NCBI GenBank assembly: GCA_019455325.1
Contig: JACFMQ010000003.1
Coordinates: 372,001-436,000, forward strand
Source: Rhodocyclaceae bacterium
GTDB taxonomy: Bacteria > Pseudomonadota > Gammaproteobacteria > Burkholderiales > Rhodocyclaceae
DNA: 64,000 nucleotides
Direction: 5' to 3'
Shown piece after piece: positions 17,968-27,185 of the stretch (position 1 is its first letter; every line of letters starts with the position of its first letter). The notes beneath the pieces were generated by a model. That model had not been told where the DNA came from and ran no database searches. It saw only the letters and a program-made list of their open reading frames with translations. A program made the translations under genes and the position numbers.

Positions 17968-18405
17968 ATGATGATTCAGGAAACGACGGGAAGGGAAGGC
18001 GGCGGACTCTCGGGGTGGCGGCTGCTGTTCCGCGCGGCGGCCCTGTTCAACTGGAGCGTCGCGATCCCGCTGTGGATCGCCCCGGTGCCGCTTGCGACGC
18101 TGCTCGGGCTGGCGCCGATACCGACCGACATCCTCTACACCGACCTCTTCGCGGTGCTGGTGATGACCTTCGGCGTCGGCTACTGGCGGGTCGGCGCCGA
18201 CCCGGCGCGCAACCGGGTGATGGTGGAGATGGGCATCTGCGGCAAGCTGCTGGTGGTGCTGGTGGGCTACCGGCATTTCCTCGCGGGCAGCACCAACCTG
18301 CCCTTTGCCGCGCTGGTCACCGGCGACCTGCTCTGGGCCCTCCTCTTCTGGCGCTTTCTCCGGCTTCATCCGGAACGGCGCCCGCCGCCGGGAGCGGCCG
18401 CATGA
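17968..18405 (+). CDS. Small polytopic membrane protein of unknown function
   Basis: The 145-residue protein has four predicted hydrophobic helices (about 22-50, 52-75, 85-105 and 110-130) and a proline/arginine-rich C-terminus. GCAGGAGAC precedes tandem ATG codons at 17968. It is co-oriented with the DUF1302 gene 21 bases upstream and with the NmrA-like gene downstream. I do not recognise a named family with confidence; its shape resembles small DoxX-like or DUF4345-like membrane proteins. Membership in the envelope operon is the main clue to its role. Confidence 0.6.
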   Translation: MMIQETTGREGGGLSGWRLLFRAAALFNWSVAIPLWIAPVPLATLLGLAPIPTDILYTDLFAVLVMTFGVGYWRVGADPARNRVMVEMGICGKLLVVLVGYRHFLAGSTNLPFAALVTGDLLWALLFWRFLRLHPERRPPPGAAA

Positions 18406-18464
18406 GCGGGCGCGATAGCAACACCGAAACCGGCCGCGGCCCGGCCTCGACCAAGGAGTCACCG

Positions 18465-19412
18465 ATGAACAGGAAAACGGTCACCGTCTTTGCCGCCACC
18501 GGCGTCGCGGGCTCGGCCTGCGTCGAGGAGCTGCTGCGGCAGGACGTCTTCGATGTCCAGGTGCTGGTCCGCGCCGGCGGGCAGCAGGAAAAATCCTCGT
18601 CCGGCCTGCTCAATGCCCACGCGGCCAAGCAGGCGCGCTGGGACGACTGGCGGCGTCGCGGCGTCACGGTGCGGAGCGCCGACGTCATGGATCACGCCTC
18701 GCTGATCCCGGCGCTGGCAGGCACCGACTATCTCGTCTCGTGCGTGCCGCTGTTCGCCACCGAATCCCAGTACCCGCTGATCTGGGCGGCGAAGGAGGCG
18801 GGCGTCGAACGCTTCGTGCCGTCGGAGTTCGGCTTCATCTACGACTGGGAGCAGTTCTGGCCGACCGACAACGCACACAGGACCGCCGCCCGCCAGAAGG
18901 CTTTCATCCGGCGGATGATCGAGCTGGCCGGGCTGGACTTCACGATCATTCCGGCGGGTCTGTGGATCGAATACTTCATGGCGGAACCGGTCGGCGTCAT
19001 GGGCGACGGCAACGACACCTTCTCCTGGTCCACCGGCCGGGACGTGGGGCGGATCATCCCGCACGTGCTCGCCCATCCGGCCTCGCGCAACGCGGTGTGC
19101 CCGGTCGCCGCCACCGCCTACTGCTCGTGGAACGAACTGCTCGACGTGCGCGAGCGCCTGCTCGGCCGCAAGGTCGAGCGCCGCTACCTTTCGCACGCGG
19201 ACTGGCGGGCGGCCTATGCCGCCACGGCCGAGGGACCGATGAAGGCGATCATGGGCATCGGCGTCGCCGCCACGGAATGTCCGCCGGGCATGCCGCTGTG
19301 GGCGAACTGGAACGCCATGCACCTGCCCGGCTTCAGGGGGACGCCGCTCGAACGGCTTTTCCCGGAGTACATCGAACCCCGCGTCAAGGAGCTGCAGACC
19401 GTGCTCGGCTGA
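18465..19412 (+). CDS. NmrA-like / isoflavone reductase-like NAD(P)-binding protein
   Basis: The 315-residue protein has an atypical short-chain dehydrogenase N-terminus (VTVFAATGVAGSACVEELL), then SADVMDHASLIPAL and RFVPSEFGF. These are typical of NmrA/isoflavone reductase-like proteins. Such proteins bind NAD(P)(H) and either reduce a small aromatic or isoprenoid substrate or sense redox state. AAGGAGTCACCG precedes the ATG at 18465; an in-frame ATG at 18402 overlaps the previous stop (ATGA) and would add 21 residues. It is the last gene of the plus-strand operon, just before the convergent second envelope set. Confidence 0.75.
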   Translation: MNRKTVTVFAATGVAGSACVEELLRQDVFDVQVLVRAGGQQEKSSSGLLNAHAAKQARWDDWRRRGVTVRSADVMDHASLIPALAGTDYLVSCVPLFATESQYPLIWAAKEAGVERFVPSEFGFIYDWEQFWPTDNAHRTAARQKAFIRRMIELAGLDFTIIPAGLWIEYFMAEPVGVMGDGNDTFSWSTGRDVGRIIPHVLAHPASRNAVCPVAATAYCSWNELLDVRERLLGRKVERRYLSHADWRAAYAATAEGPMKAIMGIGVAATECPPGMPLWANWNAMHLPGFRGTPLERLFPEYIEPRVKELQTVLG

Positions 19413-19415
19413 GCG

Positions 19416-19442
19416 GCGGGCAGCGTTCTTCCCGCTGCCCGC
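19416..19442. terminator. Hairpin between convergent operons
   Basis: GCGGGCAGCG (19416-19425) pairs perfectly with CGCTGCCCGC (19433-19442) across a 7-base loop. It sits in the 45-base gap between two convergent genes (stops at 19412 and 19458). There is no T-run on either side, so it may be a bidirectional stop aided by Rho or only an RNA-stabilising stem. Confidence 0.5.
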
Positions 19443-19457
19443 TGCCGTCGAAGGCCG

Positions 19458-20441
19458 CTACGGCACGGGGCCCTGTCGGGACAGGAGCACCGCGCTGCCG
19501 TCGGCGGCGATCACGACGCCGGTGAGCGCAGGCCGGCGATCGCGGCGAGCGGGCGCGAAAACCGCCCCGCGGTCCCGGCTCACCACCACCCCGCCCTCGG
19601 CCGTCGCGCCGACGACCTCGCCATCGCCGGCACGCCACGCCAGCCCGACGATCGACGCGGACGTGCCGCTCTCCACCCGTGACCAGGTGACACCCTGGTC
19701 GGTGCTGCGGTAGATGGCGCCGCGCAGCCCGCCCATCAGGAGGCTTCCTCCGGGCAGGGCGACCCCGGTCCACAGCGACCCCTTGAATCCCGTCGCGAGA
19801 TAGGACCAGGAAACCCCGCCGTCCGACGAGCGCAGCACCAGCCCGCGCTCGGACGGCACGTACAGATGCCCGGCATCGTCGGCCACCAGGCCATAGAGGT
19901 TGAGGTCGGCGCGGCTCGCCCCGGCGGGCGGCGGCAGCGTCTGCGTGCGCCAGGTCGCGCCGCCGTCGTCCGTGTGCAGCACCAGCGACCACAGTCCGAC
20001 GGCCACGCCGTGCCGTTCGTCCCGGAAGTGCACGCCGAACAGCGGCCGGTCCTCGTGCGTCTCCTGTCGCTGCAGTTGCCAGGTCTCACCGCCGTCCTCG
20101 GTGCGCAGCACCAGCCCCCAGTGTCCGACGGCCCAGCCGTGGCGCGCGTCGACGAAGCTGACGGCGGTGAGCATGGCGTCGGCGGGGACCGATCGCGCCT
20201 GGCGCCACGATCGCCCGTCGTCGTCCGAAAGCAGCACGACGCCGTGGTCGCCGACGGCCACCAGGCGCTGCCCTGCCCTGGCGCCGGCCAGCATCATCGC
20301 CGTCGCCGCGTGCGCCACCCGCTCGGCGGGCCGCACGGTCAGATCGCCGGCGCCGGCGCCGGGGACGAACAGCGCAAGGATCGCCAGGACGGCCGCGCCG
20401 CGCAGCCCCCGGCGGTGCTTCGAGGAAGTGGGAGGATTCAT
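19458..20441 (-). CDS. YCF48-like beta-propeller protein, secreted (copy 2)
   Basis: The 327-residue protein has a signal peptide (RGLRGAAVLAILALFVPGAGA, about residues 11-31) and propeller blades marked by LLSDDDGRSW, RTEDGGETW, HTDDGGATW, RSSDGGVSW and RSTDQGVTW. It has the same length and plan as copy 1 but is clearly diverged. It is the last gene of the minus-strand set DUF1329-DUF1302-RND-YCF48, starting six bases after the RND stop. A periplasmic scaffold role with that transporter is inferred. Confidence 0.78.
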   Translation of the reverse strand: MNPPTSSKHRRGLRGAAVLAILALFVPGAGAGDLTVRPAERVAHAATAMMLAGARAGQRLVAVGDHGVVLLSDDDGRSWRQARSVPADAMLTAVSFVDARHGWAVGHWGLVLRTEDGGETWQLQRQETHEDRPLFGVHFRDERHGVAVGLWSLVLHTDDGGATWRTQTLPPPAGASRADLNLYGLVADDAGHLYVPSERGLVLRSSDGGVSWSYLATGFKGSLWTGVALPGGSLLMGGLRGAIYRSTDQGVTWSRVESGTSASIVGLAWRAGDGEVVGATAEGGVVVSRDRGAVFAPARRDRRPALTGVVIAADGSAVLLSRQGPVP

Positions 20442-20447
20442 CGTTCT

Positions 20448-22802
20448 TCAGTGCTGGAGAAGACCGGGCGCATGCACCGGCCCGCGCCGCGGAAACAGGC
20501 GTTCGAGGCAGACGGCGAAGGCCGGCAGCGCCGTCATCGCCATCACCATGTTCACCATGAACATGAAGGCCAGCAGCTTCCCCATGTCGGCCTGGAACTT
20601 GAGCTCCGAGAACGACCAGGTGGCGACGCCGACCGCCAGCGTGATGGCGGTGAAGATCGTCGCCATGCCGACTTCGAGCAGCGCGTGCTCGATGGCCTTG
20701 ACGATCGGCTGCCCGTGGGCGAGGTGGAGCTGCAGGCGGTTGTAGATGTAGAAGGCATAGTCGACCCCGATGCCCACGGCCAGCACCATCACCGGCAGCG
20801 TCGCCACGGTCAGGCCGATCTGCAGCTCCTTCATGAACCAGTAGCCGATGAACGTCCCCACGGTCAGCGGCAGGCAGCACGCCAGCACCGCGCGGAAATC
20901 CCGGTAGACCAGGAACACGAGGATGACGATCGCCGCGTACACGTAGAGCATCATCGGCAGCTCGCTGCGCTCGACCTCCTCGTCGATGGCCGCGAGCACG
21001 CCCGCGTTGCCGGACGCCAGGCGGATCGTCACGCCCTCCTGCCGATGGACCTCGCGGAAGTCCTTCACGGCCCGGATCACGCGGTGCAGGGTCTCCGCCT
21101 TGTGGTCCGTGAGGTACAGGTGCACGGCCGCCATGCTGCAGTCCTTGCGCATCATGCCGCGCGTGCGCGAGATCTCCGCCGCCAGCGCGGCATGGTTCGC
21201 CGGATCGATGGGCACCACGCTCATCTTCGGGTTGCCTTCGTTGTAGCCCTCGCTGTACAGGCGGATCTGGCCGGCGAAGGAAGAGACCGACTGCACGCCC
21301 GCGACCGGCTGCATGGCCCAGACGAAGCGGTCCTGGTACAGCCCGAGGTTGACGTTCTCGCAGCTCTCCGGGGCGGTCTCGAAGACCACGGTCAGCCAGT
21401 CCAGGCCGGTGTCGTAGTGGCTGGCGATGGCCACGGCGTCGCGGTTGAAGCGCGCTTCCTGGCGCAGTTCGGGCGCGCCGGGCTGCAGGGTGCCGACCAC
21501 CCGGTCGCGGCTTTGCCAGAAGGCCGCGGCGAACACCACGCCGACGACGACCAGCGTGGCGACCGCATTGCGCGGCACGGCCACGCGGGCGAGGACCCGC
21601 AGCCAGCGGGCGCGCTGCTCGCGCCGGCGCATCGCCCGGTCGGCGTATTCCTTGCCGACGTCGAAGTACGACGCGGCCACCGGCAGCATCACGAGGTTGG
21701 TGACGATCTTGAATCCCACGCCCAGCGCGGCGGCGATGGCCAGCTCGCGCACCATCGGAATCGGGATCAGCAGCAGCGTCACGAACGACACGAAGGCCGT
21801 CACCAGCGCCAGCGTGCCCGGGATGAGCAGGCCGGTGAAGCTGGCCCGGCACGCGTCGAAGCAACTGCTGCCGTGCGAGATCGCGCGCACGATGTAGTTG
21901 ATCTGCTGCACGCCGTGCGACACGCCGATGGCGAACACCAGGAAGGGCACGAGCACGGCCAGCGGATCGAGGCCGAAGCCGAGCAGCCGCAGCGCCCCGA
22001 ACTGCCAGATCAGCGACGCCAGCGAGCAGACGATGGGCAGCAGCGTGAAGCGCAGCGAATGGCAGTACCAGTAGACGGCCACCGCCGTCAGCGCCAGCGC
22101 GATCAGGCAGAACTCCAGGACCGCCGCCGCGCCGTCCGCGATGTCGCCGATCTGCTTGGCGAAGCCGATGATCTGGATCTCGAAGTCGCCGTCCTCGAAC
22201 CTGCCGCGGATCTGCTCTTCGAGGATGCGGTTGTAGGCGACGTAGTCCAGCCGGTTGCCGTCCTTGTCCACGTCGGACAGGTCGGCGACGATCATCGCGC
22301 TGCCGTGGTCGCGCGCCACCAGCGTGCCGACGAATCCCCCCTGCACGGCCGCCCCGCGGATGGCCGCGATGGCGTTCCGGGTAAGCTCCTCCGGCGTCAG
22401 GGTGCCGGGGATCAGCGGATCGGCGCGGAAGCCTTCCTCGGTGATCTCGTTGACGAAGGTGTTCGGCGTCCACAGCGACTGCACCCCCAGCCGATCCACG
22501 GCCGGCAGGAAGGTCACTGCCTGGGTGACGTCGTAGAGCCGCTGCAGGCCCGCCGGGGTCCAGATCTCGCCCTGGCGCGCGCGCACGACGATGTTGAGGC
22601 GGTTGGCGCCGAGCACGTCGTCCCGATAGGTCTGGAAGGTCTGGATGTACTCATGGCCGATCGGCATCTGCTTGTCGAAGCCCGCATCCATCCGCAGTTG
22701 CAGGGCGAAGTAGCCCATGAGCGCGGTGAAGACGGCGAGCGCCGCCAGCAACCCGGCGCGATGCGAGAAACACAGCGACTCCAGCCGCTGCAGCGCACGC
22801 AT
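20448..22802 (-). CDS. RND/MMPL-family inner-membrane transporter (copy 2)
   Basis: The protein (about 784 residues) has the same two-fold RND plan as copy 1. There is an N-terminal helix (LLAALAVFTALMGYFAL), a periplasmic domain, a helix block containing FAIGVSHGVQQINYIVRA, a second loop, and a final block with VLAVGIGVDYAFYIYNRL. The acidic residue in GIGVDYA lies where MMPL proteins carry proton-relay residues. ATG at 22802 begins MRALQRLESLC; a longer form from 22859 would overlap the DUF1302 gene. It is likely energised by the proton gradient and moves a hydrophobic molecule. No drug-efflux partners are present. Confidence 0.84.
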   Translation of the reverse strand: MRALQRLESLCFSHRAGLLAALAVFTALMGYFALQLRMDAGFDKQMPIGHEYIQTFQTYRDDVLGANRLNIVVRARQGEIWTPAGLQRLYDVTQAVTFLPAVDRLGVQSLWTPNTFVNEITEEGFRADPLIPGTLTPEELTRNAIAAIRGAAVQGGFVGTLVARDHGSAMIVADLSDVDKDGNRLDYVAYNRILEEQIRGRFEDGDFEIQIIGFAKQIGDIADGAAAVLEFCLIALALTAVAVYWYCHSLRFTLLPIVCSLASLIWQFGALRLLGFGLDPLAVLVPFLVFAIGVSHGVQQINYIVRAISHGSSCFDACRASFTGLLIPGTLALVTAFVSFVTLLLIPIPMVRELAIAAALGVGFKIVTNLVMLPVAASYFDVGKEYADRAMRRREQRARWLRVLARVAVPRNAVATLVVVGVVFAAAFWQSRDRVVGTLQPGAPELRQEARFNRDAVAIASHYDTGLDWLTVVFETAPESCENVNLGLYQDRFVWAMQPVAGVQSVSSFAGQIRLYSEGYNEGNPKMSVVPIDPANHAALAAEISRTRGMMRKDCSMAAVHLYLTDHKAETLHRVIRAVKDFREVHRQEGVTIRLASGNAGVLAAIDEEVERSELPMMLYVYAAIVILVFLVYRDFRAVLACCLPLTVGTFIGYWFMKELQIGLTVATLPVMVLAVGIGVDYAFYIYNRLQLHLAHGQPIVKAIEHALLEVGMATIFTAITLAVGVATWSFSELKFQADMGKLLAFMFMVNMVMAMTALPAFAVCLERLFPRRGPVHAPGLLQH

Positions 22803-22839
22803 CGTCAGCGGCCGGGCGGCGTGTCCGCCGCCCGGGTCC

Positions 22840-24495
22840 TCAGAAGTTGCGGACCGCATAGGCGCCGACGTAGTCGCGATCGCGGTACGGTTGGTCGAAC
22901 GGCGACGATCCGCCCCGGAAGGCGGCGTAGTTGACGCCGAACTGCCACTCCGCCGGGTTCTGCACGAAGTTCACGTAGAGGTTCAGGGAGCGCGCGCCCT
23001 TCATGAACAGCGCCGAGGTGTTGGGCGTGCGGCCGGACAGGGCGTGGAAGTAGTAGAAACCCGGGATGACCTGCCAGCCGGGGACGATGGTGCCGTCGTA
23101 GATCAGGCTGAAGTCGAAATTGACGCCCGAGGACGTCTTGGTGCCGACGGGCACGGGCACGCCCGCGGGGTCGTATTCCTGCCCCCAGCCCCAGCCGCCG
23201 GCGGAAATCGGATCGCCGCCATAGGTGCGCTTCAGCTTCGGGTAGTGCACGACCACGCCTTCCGCGAGCAGCGTCCCGGTGCTGGCGCCGAGCAGGTCGA
23301 GGAGCCCGCCGCCGGTGCCGCCGGGCGTCAGGCTCAAGAGCCCGGTGAGGTGCCACTGGAAACGCTTCTCGTCGACCCAGCAATCGCCGCCGCGGGCGGT
23401 GCATCCCGAGTTCGCGTTCAGCGCCACGGCGTCCTTGGGCCGGTACGACAGCTCGGTGCCGATGGCCCAGTCGCCGAGCGGGAAGTTCGCGCTGACGCCG
23501 AAGAGCCGGCGGTCTTCCGCATAGACCCAGCCGACGCCGCCCGTCCCCTTCGCGTTGAGCGAGAACTGGGGCGTCTTGTCGTGGAAGTTCATCGCATACA
23601 CGCCCAGGTTGAGCTGGGTTCCCTCCGGCTGGTACTTGAGGGCCACGCCCCACTGGCCGCTGTTCTTCGCGTCGATATCCACCAGGCCGTAGGCGCCGGC
23701 GCCCCGGCCGAGGCCGTTCACCACCGACCAATAGCTGCCGCTCGGCGGAAAGTAGCTCTTGTTCCAGTTGCCCTGCACGTAGGCTTCGAGGTTCATGCGG
23801 TCGCCGAGGCCGCTGGCGACGCTGACCATCGGCGCCGGCAGGAACACCTCCTTGAGCTGCGTGCCCGGCTGGGACAGGCGCATGATGTCCATGGCGTTGG
23901 TGCTGTTGATGCCGCCCGGCAGGAACAGGCTCTCGCCCCAACTGATCACCTGGTTGCCGGCGCGCACGCGCAGGGACTGGTCGCCGACGGCGAAGGACTT
24001 GCTCACCCAGAAATCGAGCAGCCGCGCCTTGAACTTCAGGTCCTTGCGCGCGCCGGCGCTCAGTCCGTCGGCGAGTTCGGGCGGGGTCGTCGCGCTGAGG
24101 ATGTCCGTGGTGTGCGCGGCGGCGAAGTCGCGGACCCAGTTGGCGCGCACGAGGAACGTGAGATCCGCGCTCGGCACCTTGAGCAGCAGCTCGTGGCTGC
24201 CCTTCAGGTGCGCCGAGAAGGCATCGCCCCGGCCGTAGTTGAGATTGCCCTGGTCCCCCAGCGCCGAGGTCGGCGCCAGGCAGCCGCCGGGCGCCCCGCT
24301 GCCGCTGGCGCCCTGCGTGACGAGGCTGCACGAGGGCGACTGCGTGCGGACGCCGAGGCCGACGCCGATCGAGGAATCGAAGCTGCCGCGCACGTTCTCC
24401 GTCTCGAAGGTGAAGGCGCCGGCGCCCTGCGCCGACGTCAGACCCAGTGCGATCAGCGCGGCGCGCGCGATCGGCTTGCGTACTTGTTTTTTCAT
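22840..24495 (-). CDS. DUF1302 family outer-membrane beta-barrel protein (copy 2)
   Basis: The 551-residue protein has a signal peptide (KKQVRKPIARAALIALGLTS, cleavage after GAGA near residue 27) and a barrel-like body with WGESLFLPGGIN, the DUF1302 hallmark also seen in copy 1. It ends in RDYVGAYAVRNF, again with a C-terminal phenylalanine. Two cysteines around CTARGGDC and another pair (SCSLVT...GGCLAP) may form disulfides. It lies between the DUF1329 gene upstream and the RND gene downstream, the same companions as copy 1 in a different order. Confidence 0.82.
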   Translation of the reverse strand: MKKQVRKPIARAALIALGLTSAQGAGAFTFETENVRGSFDSSIGVGLGVRTQSPSCSLVTQGASGSGAPGGCLAPTSALGDQGNLNYGRGDAFSAHLKGSHELLLKVPSADLTFLVRANWVRDFAAAHTTDILSATTPPELADGLSAGARKDLKFKARLLDFWVSKSFAVGDQSLRVRAGNQVISWGESLFLPGGINSTNAMDIMRLSQPGTQLKEVFLPAPMVSVASGLGDRMNLEAYVQGNWNKSYFPPSGSYWSVVNGLGRGAGAYGLVDIDAKNSGQWGVALKYQPEGTQLNLGVYAMNFHDKTPQFSLNAKGTGGVGWVYAEDRRLFGVSANFPLGDWAIGTELSYRPKDAVALNANSGCTARGGDCWVDEKRFQWHLTGLLSLTPGGTGGGLLDLLGASTGTLLAEGVVVHYPKLKRTYGGDPISAGGWGWGQEYDPAGVPVPVGTKTSSGVNFDFSLIYDGTIVPGWQVIPGFYYFHALSGRTPNTSALFMKGARSLNLYVNFVQNPAEWQFGVNYAAFRGGSSPFDQPYRDRDYVGAYAVRNF

Positions 24496-24576
24496 GACAG
24501 ACCTGTCTCCATCGGTTTTTTTCGGTCGCCGCGCCAGCCGTGGTCGCTGGCGCGGCGCGTCGGGATGCGGCGGCGT

Positions 24577-25962
24577 TCAGCGCTCGCTGATCGCGCGCAG
24601 GTTGTCCGCGGTGTAGTACGCGTCGCGGAACTTGGGCTCGTTCGCCTCCACCACCCAGCGCAGATCCTTGCCGGTGGCCAGCGGCCCCTGGTCGAACAGG
24701 TAGCGCCCTTCGAGCAGGTTGTATTGCACGAACGCCGGGTTGTCGCAGCTTCCGGTCTCCTGCACCGGGATGACGAAGGCCTCGCGCAGCTTCCACAGCT
24801 TGCCCTGCGCGTCGTAGTCGTCGGCGGCGACGAGCGACCAACTGTCCTCGTCGATGTAGAAGGTGCGCTTCGGGGCGACGTGCCGGACGCCCTGCTTGAC
24901 GGTCGCCTCCACCACCCAGACACGATGCAGCTCATAGCGGCGCTGCGCCGGTTCGATGAAATCGCTCTTGGCGACGGCGTCGAAGCCGGCGTCCGGGTCG
25001 TACATGCCGAACGCGTTGTAGCCGATGAACATCTCCTTCTTGCCGACGAGCTTCCACTCGAAGCGGTCCATGGTGCCGTTGAACACCCGCGGCTCGTCCA
25101 CCGTGTACTGGTTCTCGAATCCGACCTGCGGCGCGTCGTAGGAATAGGTCGGCATGCGCCTGACCCGCCGCTGGCCCGGGAAGTAGTAGAAGGTCTCGCT
25201 GGCCTTGTCGGTGTACGCGGCGTACACCAGCGCCTGGCCGGCCAGCGCCGTGGGCGCTTCGTACGCGAAATACGTGTGGTACTCGATCGGCGGCAGTTGC
25301 GACAGCGCCGTCGATCCCTTCTTGCCCCAGGGGTAGTAGTAGATCTGCGTGGTGCTGGCCCGGACCCATTCGCTGGCGCCCTTGCGCGGCGACAGCGCGA
25401 CGAGCACCTTCGGCATGTCGATGCCGACGCCGGCGTACTTGAGCTTGGTGTTCCACATCGCCTGGGCGCCGTTCGCCGGCATCGGGAACGGCACGCCGGG
25501 CACCACGGCATCCTTCAGGCTCCAGCCGTCCTCGCCGAGCTTCGCCGCGCCGGCGGCGTTCTTCCGGGTGTTCTCGAGGACGAAGTCGGGGTTGCCGCAG
25601 GTCCGCCGGGTCGGGTAGACATCCATGCGGTAGCCCTTGGTCTGTTTGATCAGCGCGACCTGGCCCGGCGAGAGCTTGTCCGCATGCTTGTCGACGTTGG
25701 TCGCATCGATCGAGAACAGCGGCTTGTCGCTCTTGTACTTGAAGAAATCCTCGCGCTTCTTGCCTGGCGTCCAGCCGGGCAGGTGGGCATCGGGAGCGCC
25801 ATAGGCGGGAATGATGCCGTCCTTGCTGGCGGCGCGCTCGGCGCCGACGCCGGTCAGTTCGCCGCCGAGGCGGCCGGCATCCGCAAATGCCGCGCCGGCC
25901 GCCGCCTGCAGGAAGACGGCGATCGCGGCGGCGGCGGCCGGGCGGTGTGGTGAATTGAACAT
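24577..25962 (-). CDS. DUF1329 family periplasmic protein (copy 2)
   Basis: The 461-residue protein has a Sec-type signal (AAAAAIAVFLQAAAGAAFA, about residues 9-27). It then has GIIPAYGAPDAHLPGW and other DUF1329 blocks such as RVRRMPTYSYDAPQ and QVALIKQTKGYRMDVYP. AAGAGGAGCGAT directly upstream supports ATG at 25962 over the longer frame. Copy 1 carries a twin-arginine-like leader while this copy has a plain Sec leader. It is the first gene of the minus-strand envelope set. A LolB-like lipid carrier function is a family-level suggestion only. Confidence 0.8.
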   Translation of the reverse strand: MFNSPHRPAAAAAIAVFLQAAAGAAFADAGRLGGELTGVGAERAASKDGIIPAYGAPDAHLPGWTPGKKREDFFKYKSDKPLFSIDATNVDKHADKLSPGQVALIKQTKGYRMDVYPTRRTCGNPDFVLENTRKNAAGAAKLGEDGWSLKDAVVPGVPFPMPANGAQAMWNTKLKYAGVGIDMPKVLVALSPRKGASEWVRASTTQIYYYPWGKKGSTALSQLPPIEYHTYFAYEAPTALAGQALVYAAYTDKASETFYYFPGQRRVRRMPTYSYDAPQVGFENQYTVDEPRVFNGTMDRFEWKLVGKKEMFIGYNAFGMYDPDAGFDAVAKSDFIEPAQRRYELHRVWVVEATVKQGVRHVAPKRTFYIDEDSWSLVAADDYDAQGKLWKLREAFVIPVQETGSCDNPAFVQYNLLEGRYLFDQGPLATGKDLRWVVEANEPKFRDAYYTADNLRAISER

Positions 25963-26161
25963 ATCGCTCCTCTTTCTCATCATGGGTGGCTCGTGCGCCG
26001 GACGGTCGCCGTGCTTGTGCCACGATGGCGAGAGGTTATCGGCGACCACCGGGGCCCACTTGCATTGCCGTGCAAGAGTGGCCGCAATGCGGTGCATGCT
26101 TTGCCCCGGAATCGAGCGACCGGGAATCAGGGAGGATGGGGTGATGAAACCGGGCGTGACG
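25963..26161 (-). promoter_or_regulatory. Upstream region of the second envelope operon, with a dyad
   Basis: This 199-base gap precedes the copy 2 DUF1329 gene and follows the 3' end of the amine dehydrogenase operon. It contains the dyad CTTGCA-N6-TGCAAG (26059-26064 and 26071-26076), a candidate operator about 100 bases upstream of the start codon. No regulator can be assigned. Confidence 0.35.
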
Positions 26162-27184
26162 TCATTCACCCGGTTGTTCCGCCTGCCAGCGGGTTTCCGG
26201 GTAGTAGCACATGAACCCGGAGCGGCAGTGATCTGCCGCCTGCCGCAGCCCCACCGCGAACGCGGCCGCGGCTTCCGGCGCGGCGCCGGCTGCCAGCCGG
26301 TCGAGCACCGCCCGCACCATTGCGGTACTCCGGGTCTTGCGCTCGGCCGGGCCTTCCCGGCCGGCGATCTTGACCGAGGCCACGCCTGCCGCGCTCAACC
26401 GGGCCATGGCGCACAGACCGCAGGGGCCGTAGGGATAGCCCGCCGCCGTCGTCGAGAAGCCGCAGCCGAAGCGGTACCACAGCCAGCGCTTGTAGTCGGT
26501 GTCGTTTTCGCGCAGCTTGCGCGCCATGCGTTCGGAGATCGGCTGCCCTTTTGCATCGCGGTAATCGAAGGGCCGTTCGTCGATGCAGATCGGGCCGCCG
26601 AGCTTCGACGGCAGATGCAGCGAATGACAGGCCCCTTCTTCGAAGACGCAGCCGTCGTTGAGCACGAAGACTTCGAGTTCCATACCGTTCGCCGCACGCG
26701 CCATGCCTTCGATCTCGTCCAGGGTCACATCGCGCGGCAGGATCACGCGGCGCACGCCGAGATCACGATAGAAGTCGATGCCTGCGCCATTGCGGCACCC
26801 CGCCACGGAACTCAGATGGATCGCAAGCATCGGCAGGCGCTGATGCAGGAGGGCGACGAGAGCGATGTCGGCGACGATCACCGCATCGCCGCCGGCCTCG
26901 TGGAAACGCTGCGCCAGTTCGAGCAGCGCCGCCTGCTGGGCTTCGCCGTAATGCTGTGCGTTCAGCACCATGAACAGCCGGACGTCGGCGCGATGCGCGG
27001 CTTCGATGGCGGCGTACAGCGCGGCCATGCTGTCGAGATTGCCGAAATAGCGTCGATTGACGGCGCCGGTGTTGAAGCGCGCCACCCATTCCTGCGGCAC
27101 GATGCCGCAATAGAGTTCGTGCGCGCCCGCCGCCGCCTGCGCCTCGATTTCCTCGATCCGGCTGATCGGAGCGGTGATCTTCAT
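26162..27184 (-). CDS. U32-family protein, UbiU-like (predicted Fe-S hydroxylase subunit) in the qhp operon
   Basis: The 340-residue protein belongs to the U32 (collagenase-like/YegQ/UbiU) family. The U32 signature appears as ELEVFVLNDGCVFEEGACH, with C179-x6-C186, followed by C200 and C241 (also C255 and C258). UbiU of Escherichia coli uses four cysteines in the same order, also beginning with C-x6-C, to hold a 4Fe-4S cluster. U32 proteins studied biochemically (UbiU-UbiV, RlhA, TrhP) mediate O2-independent hydroxylation rather than proteolysis. It starts one base after the stop of its UbiV-like partner and ends an operon with qhpADCBFE. I infer that it helps hydroxylate the QhpC tryptophan in the cytoplasm. 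General UbiU duty for ubiquinone is possible but less likely, since no ubiT is nearby. Confidence 0.82.
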   Translation of the reverse strand: MKITAPISRIEEIEAQAAAGAHELYCGIVPQEWVARFNTGAVNRRYFGNLDSMAALYAAIEAAHRADVRLFMVLNAQHYGEAQQAALLELAQRFHEAGGDAVIVADIALVALLHQRLPMLAIHLSSVAGCRNGAGIDFYRDLGVRRVILPRDVTLDEIEGMARAANGMELEVFVLNDGCVFEEGACHSLHLPSKLGGPICIDERPFDYRDAKGQPISERMARKLRENDTDYKRWLWYRFGCGFSTTAAGYPYGPCGLCAMARLSAAGVASVKIAGREGPAERKTRSTAMVRAVLDRLAAGAAPEAAAAFAVGLRQAADHCRSGFMCYYPETRWQAEQPGE

Positions 27185-27185
27185 T

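Noticed and set aside
15025..18462. 1145-codon antisense frame across three genes
   Set aside because: Runs opposite the YCF48, DUF1302 and small membrane protein genes, each with clear ribosome-binding sites and signals; composition is shadow-like.
26156..26163. TGACGTCA palindrome at the end of the UbiU-like gene
   Set aside because: An 8-base palindrome is expected by chance in a window of this size and has no partner site.
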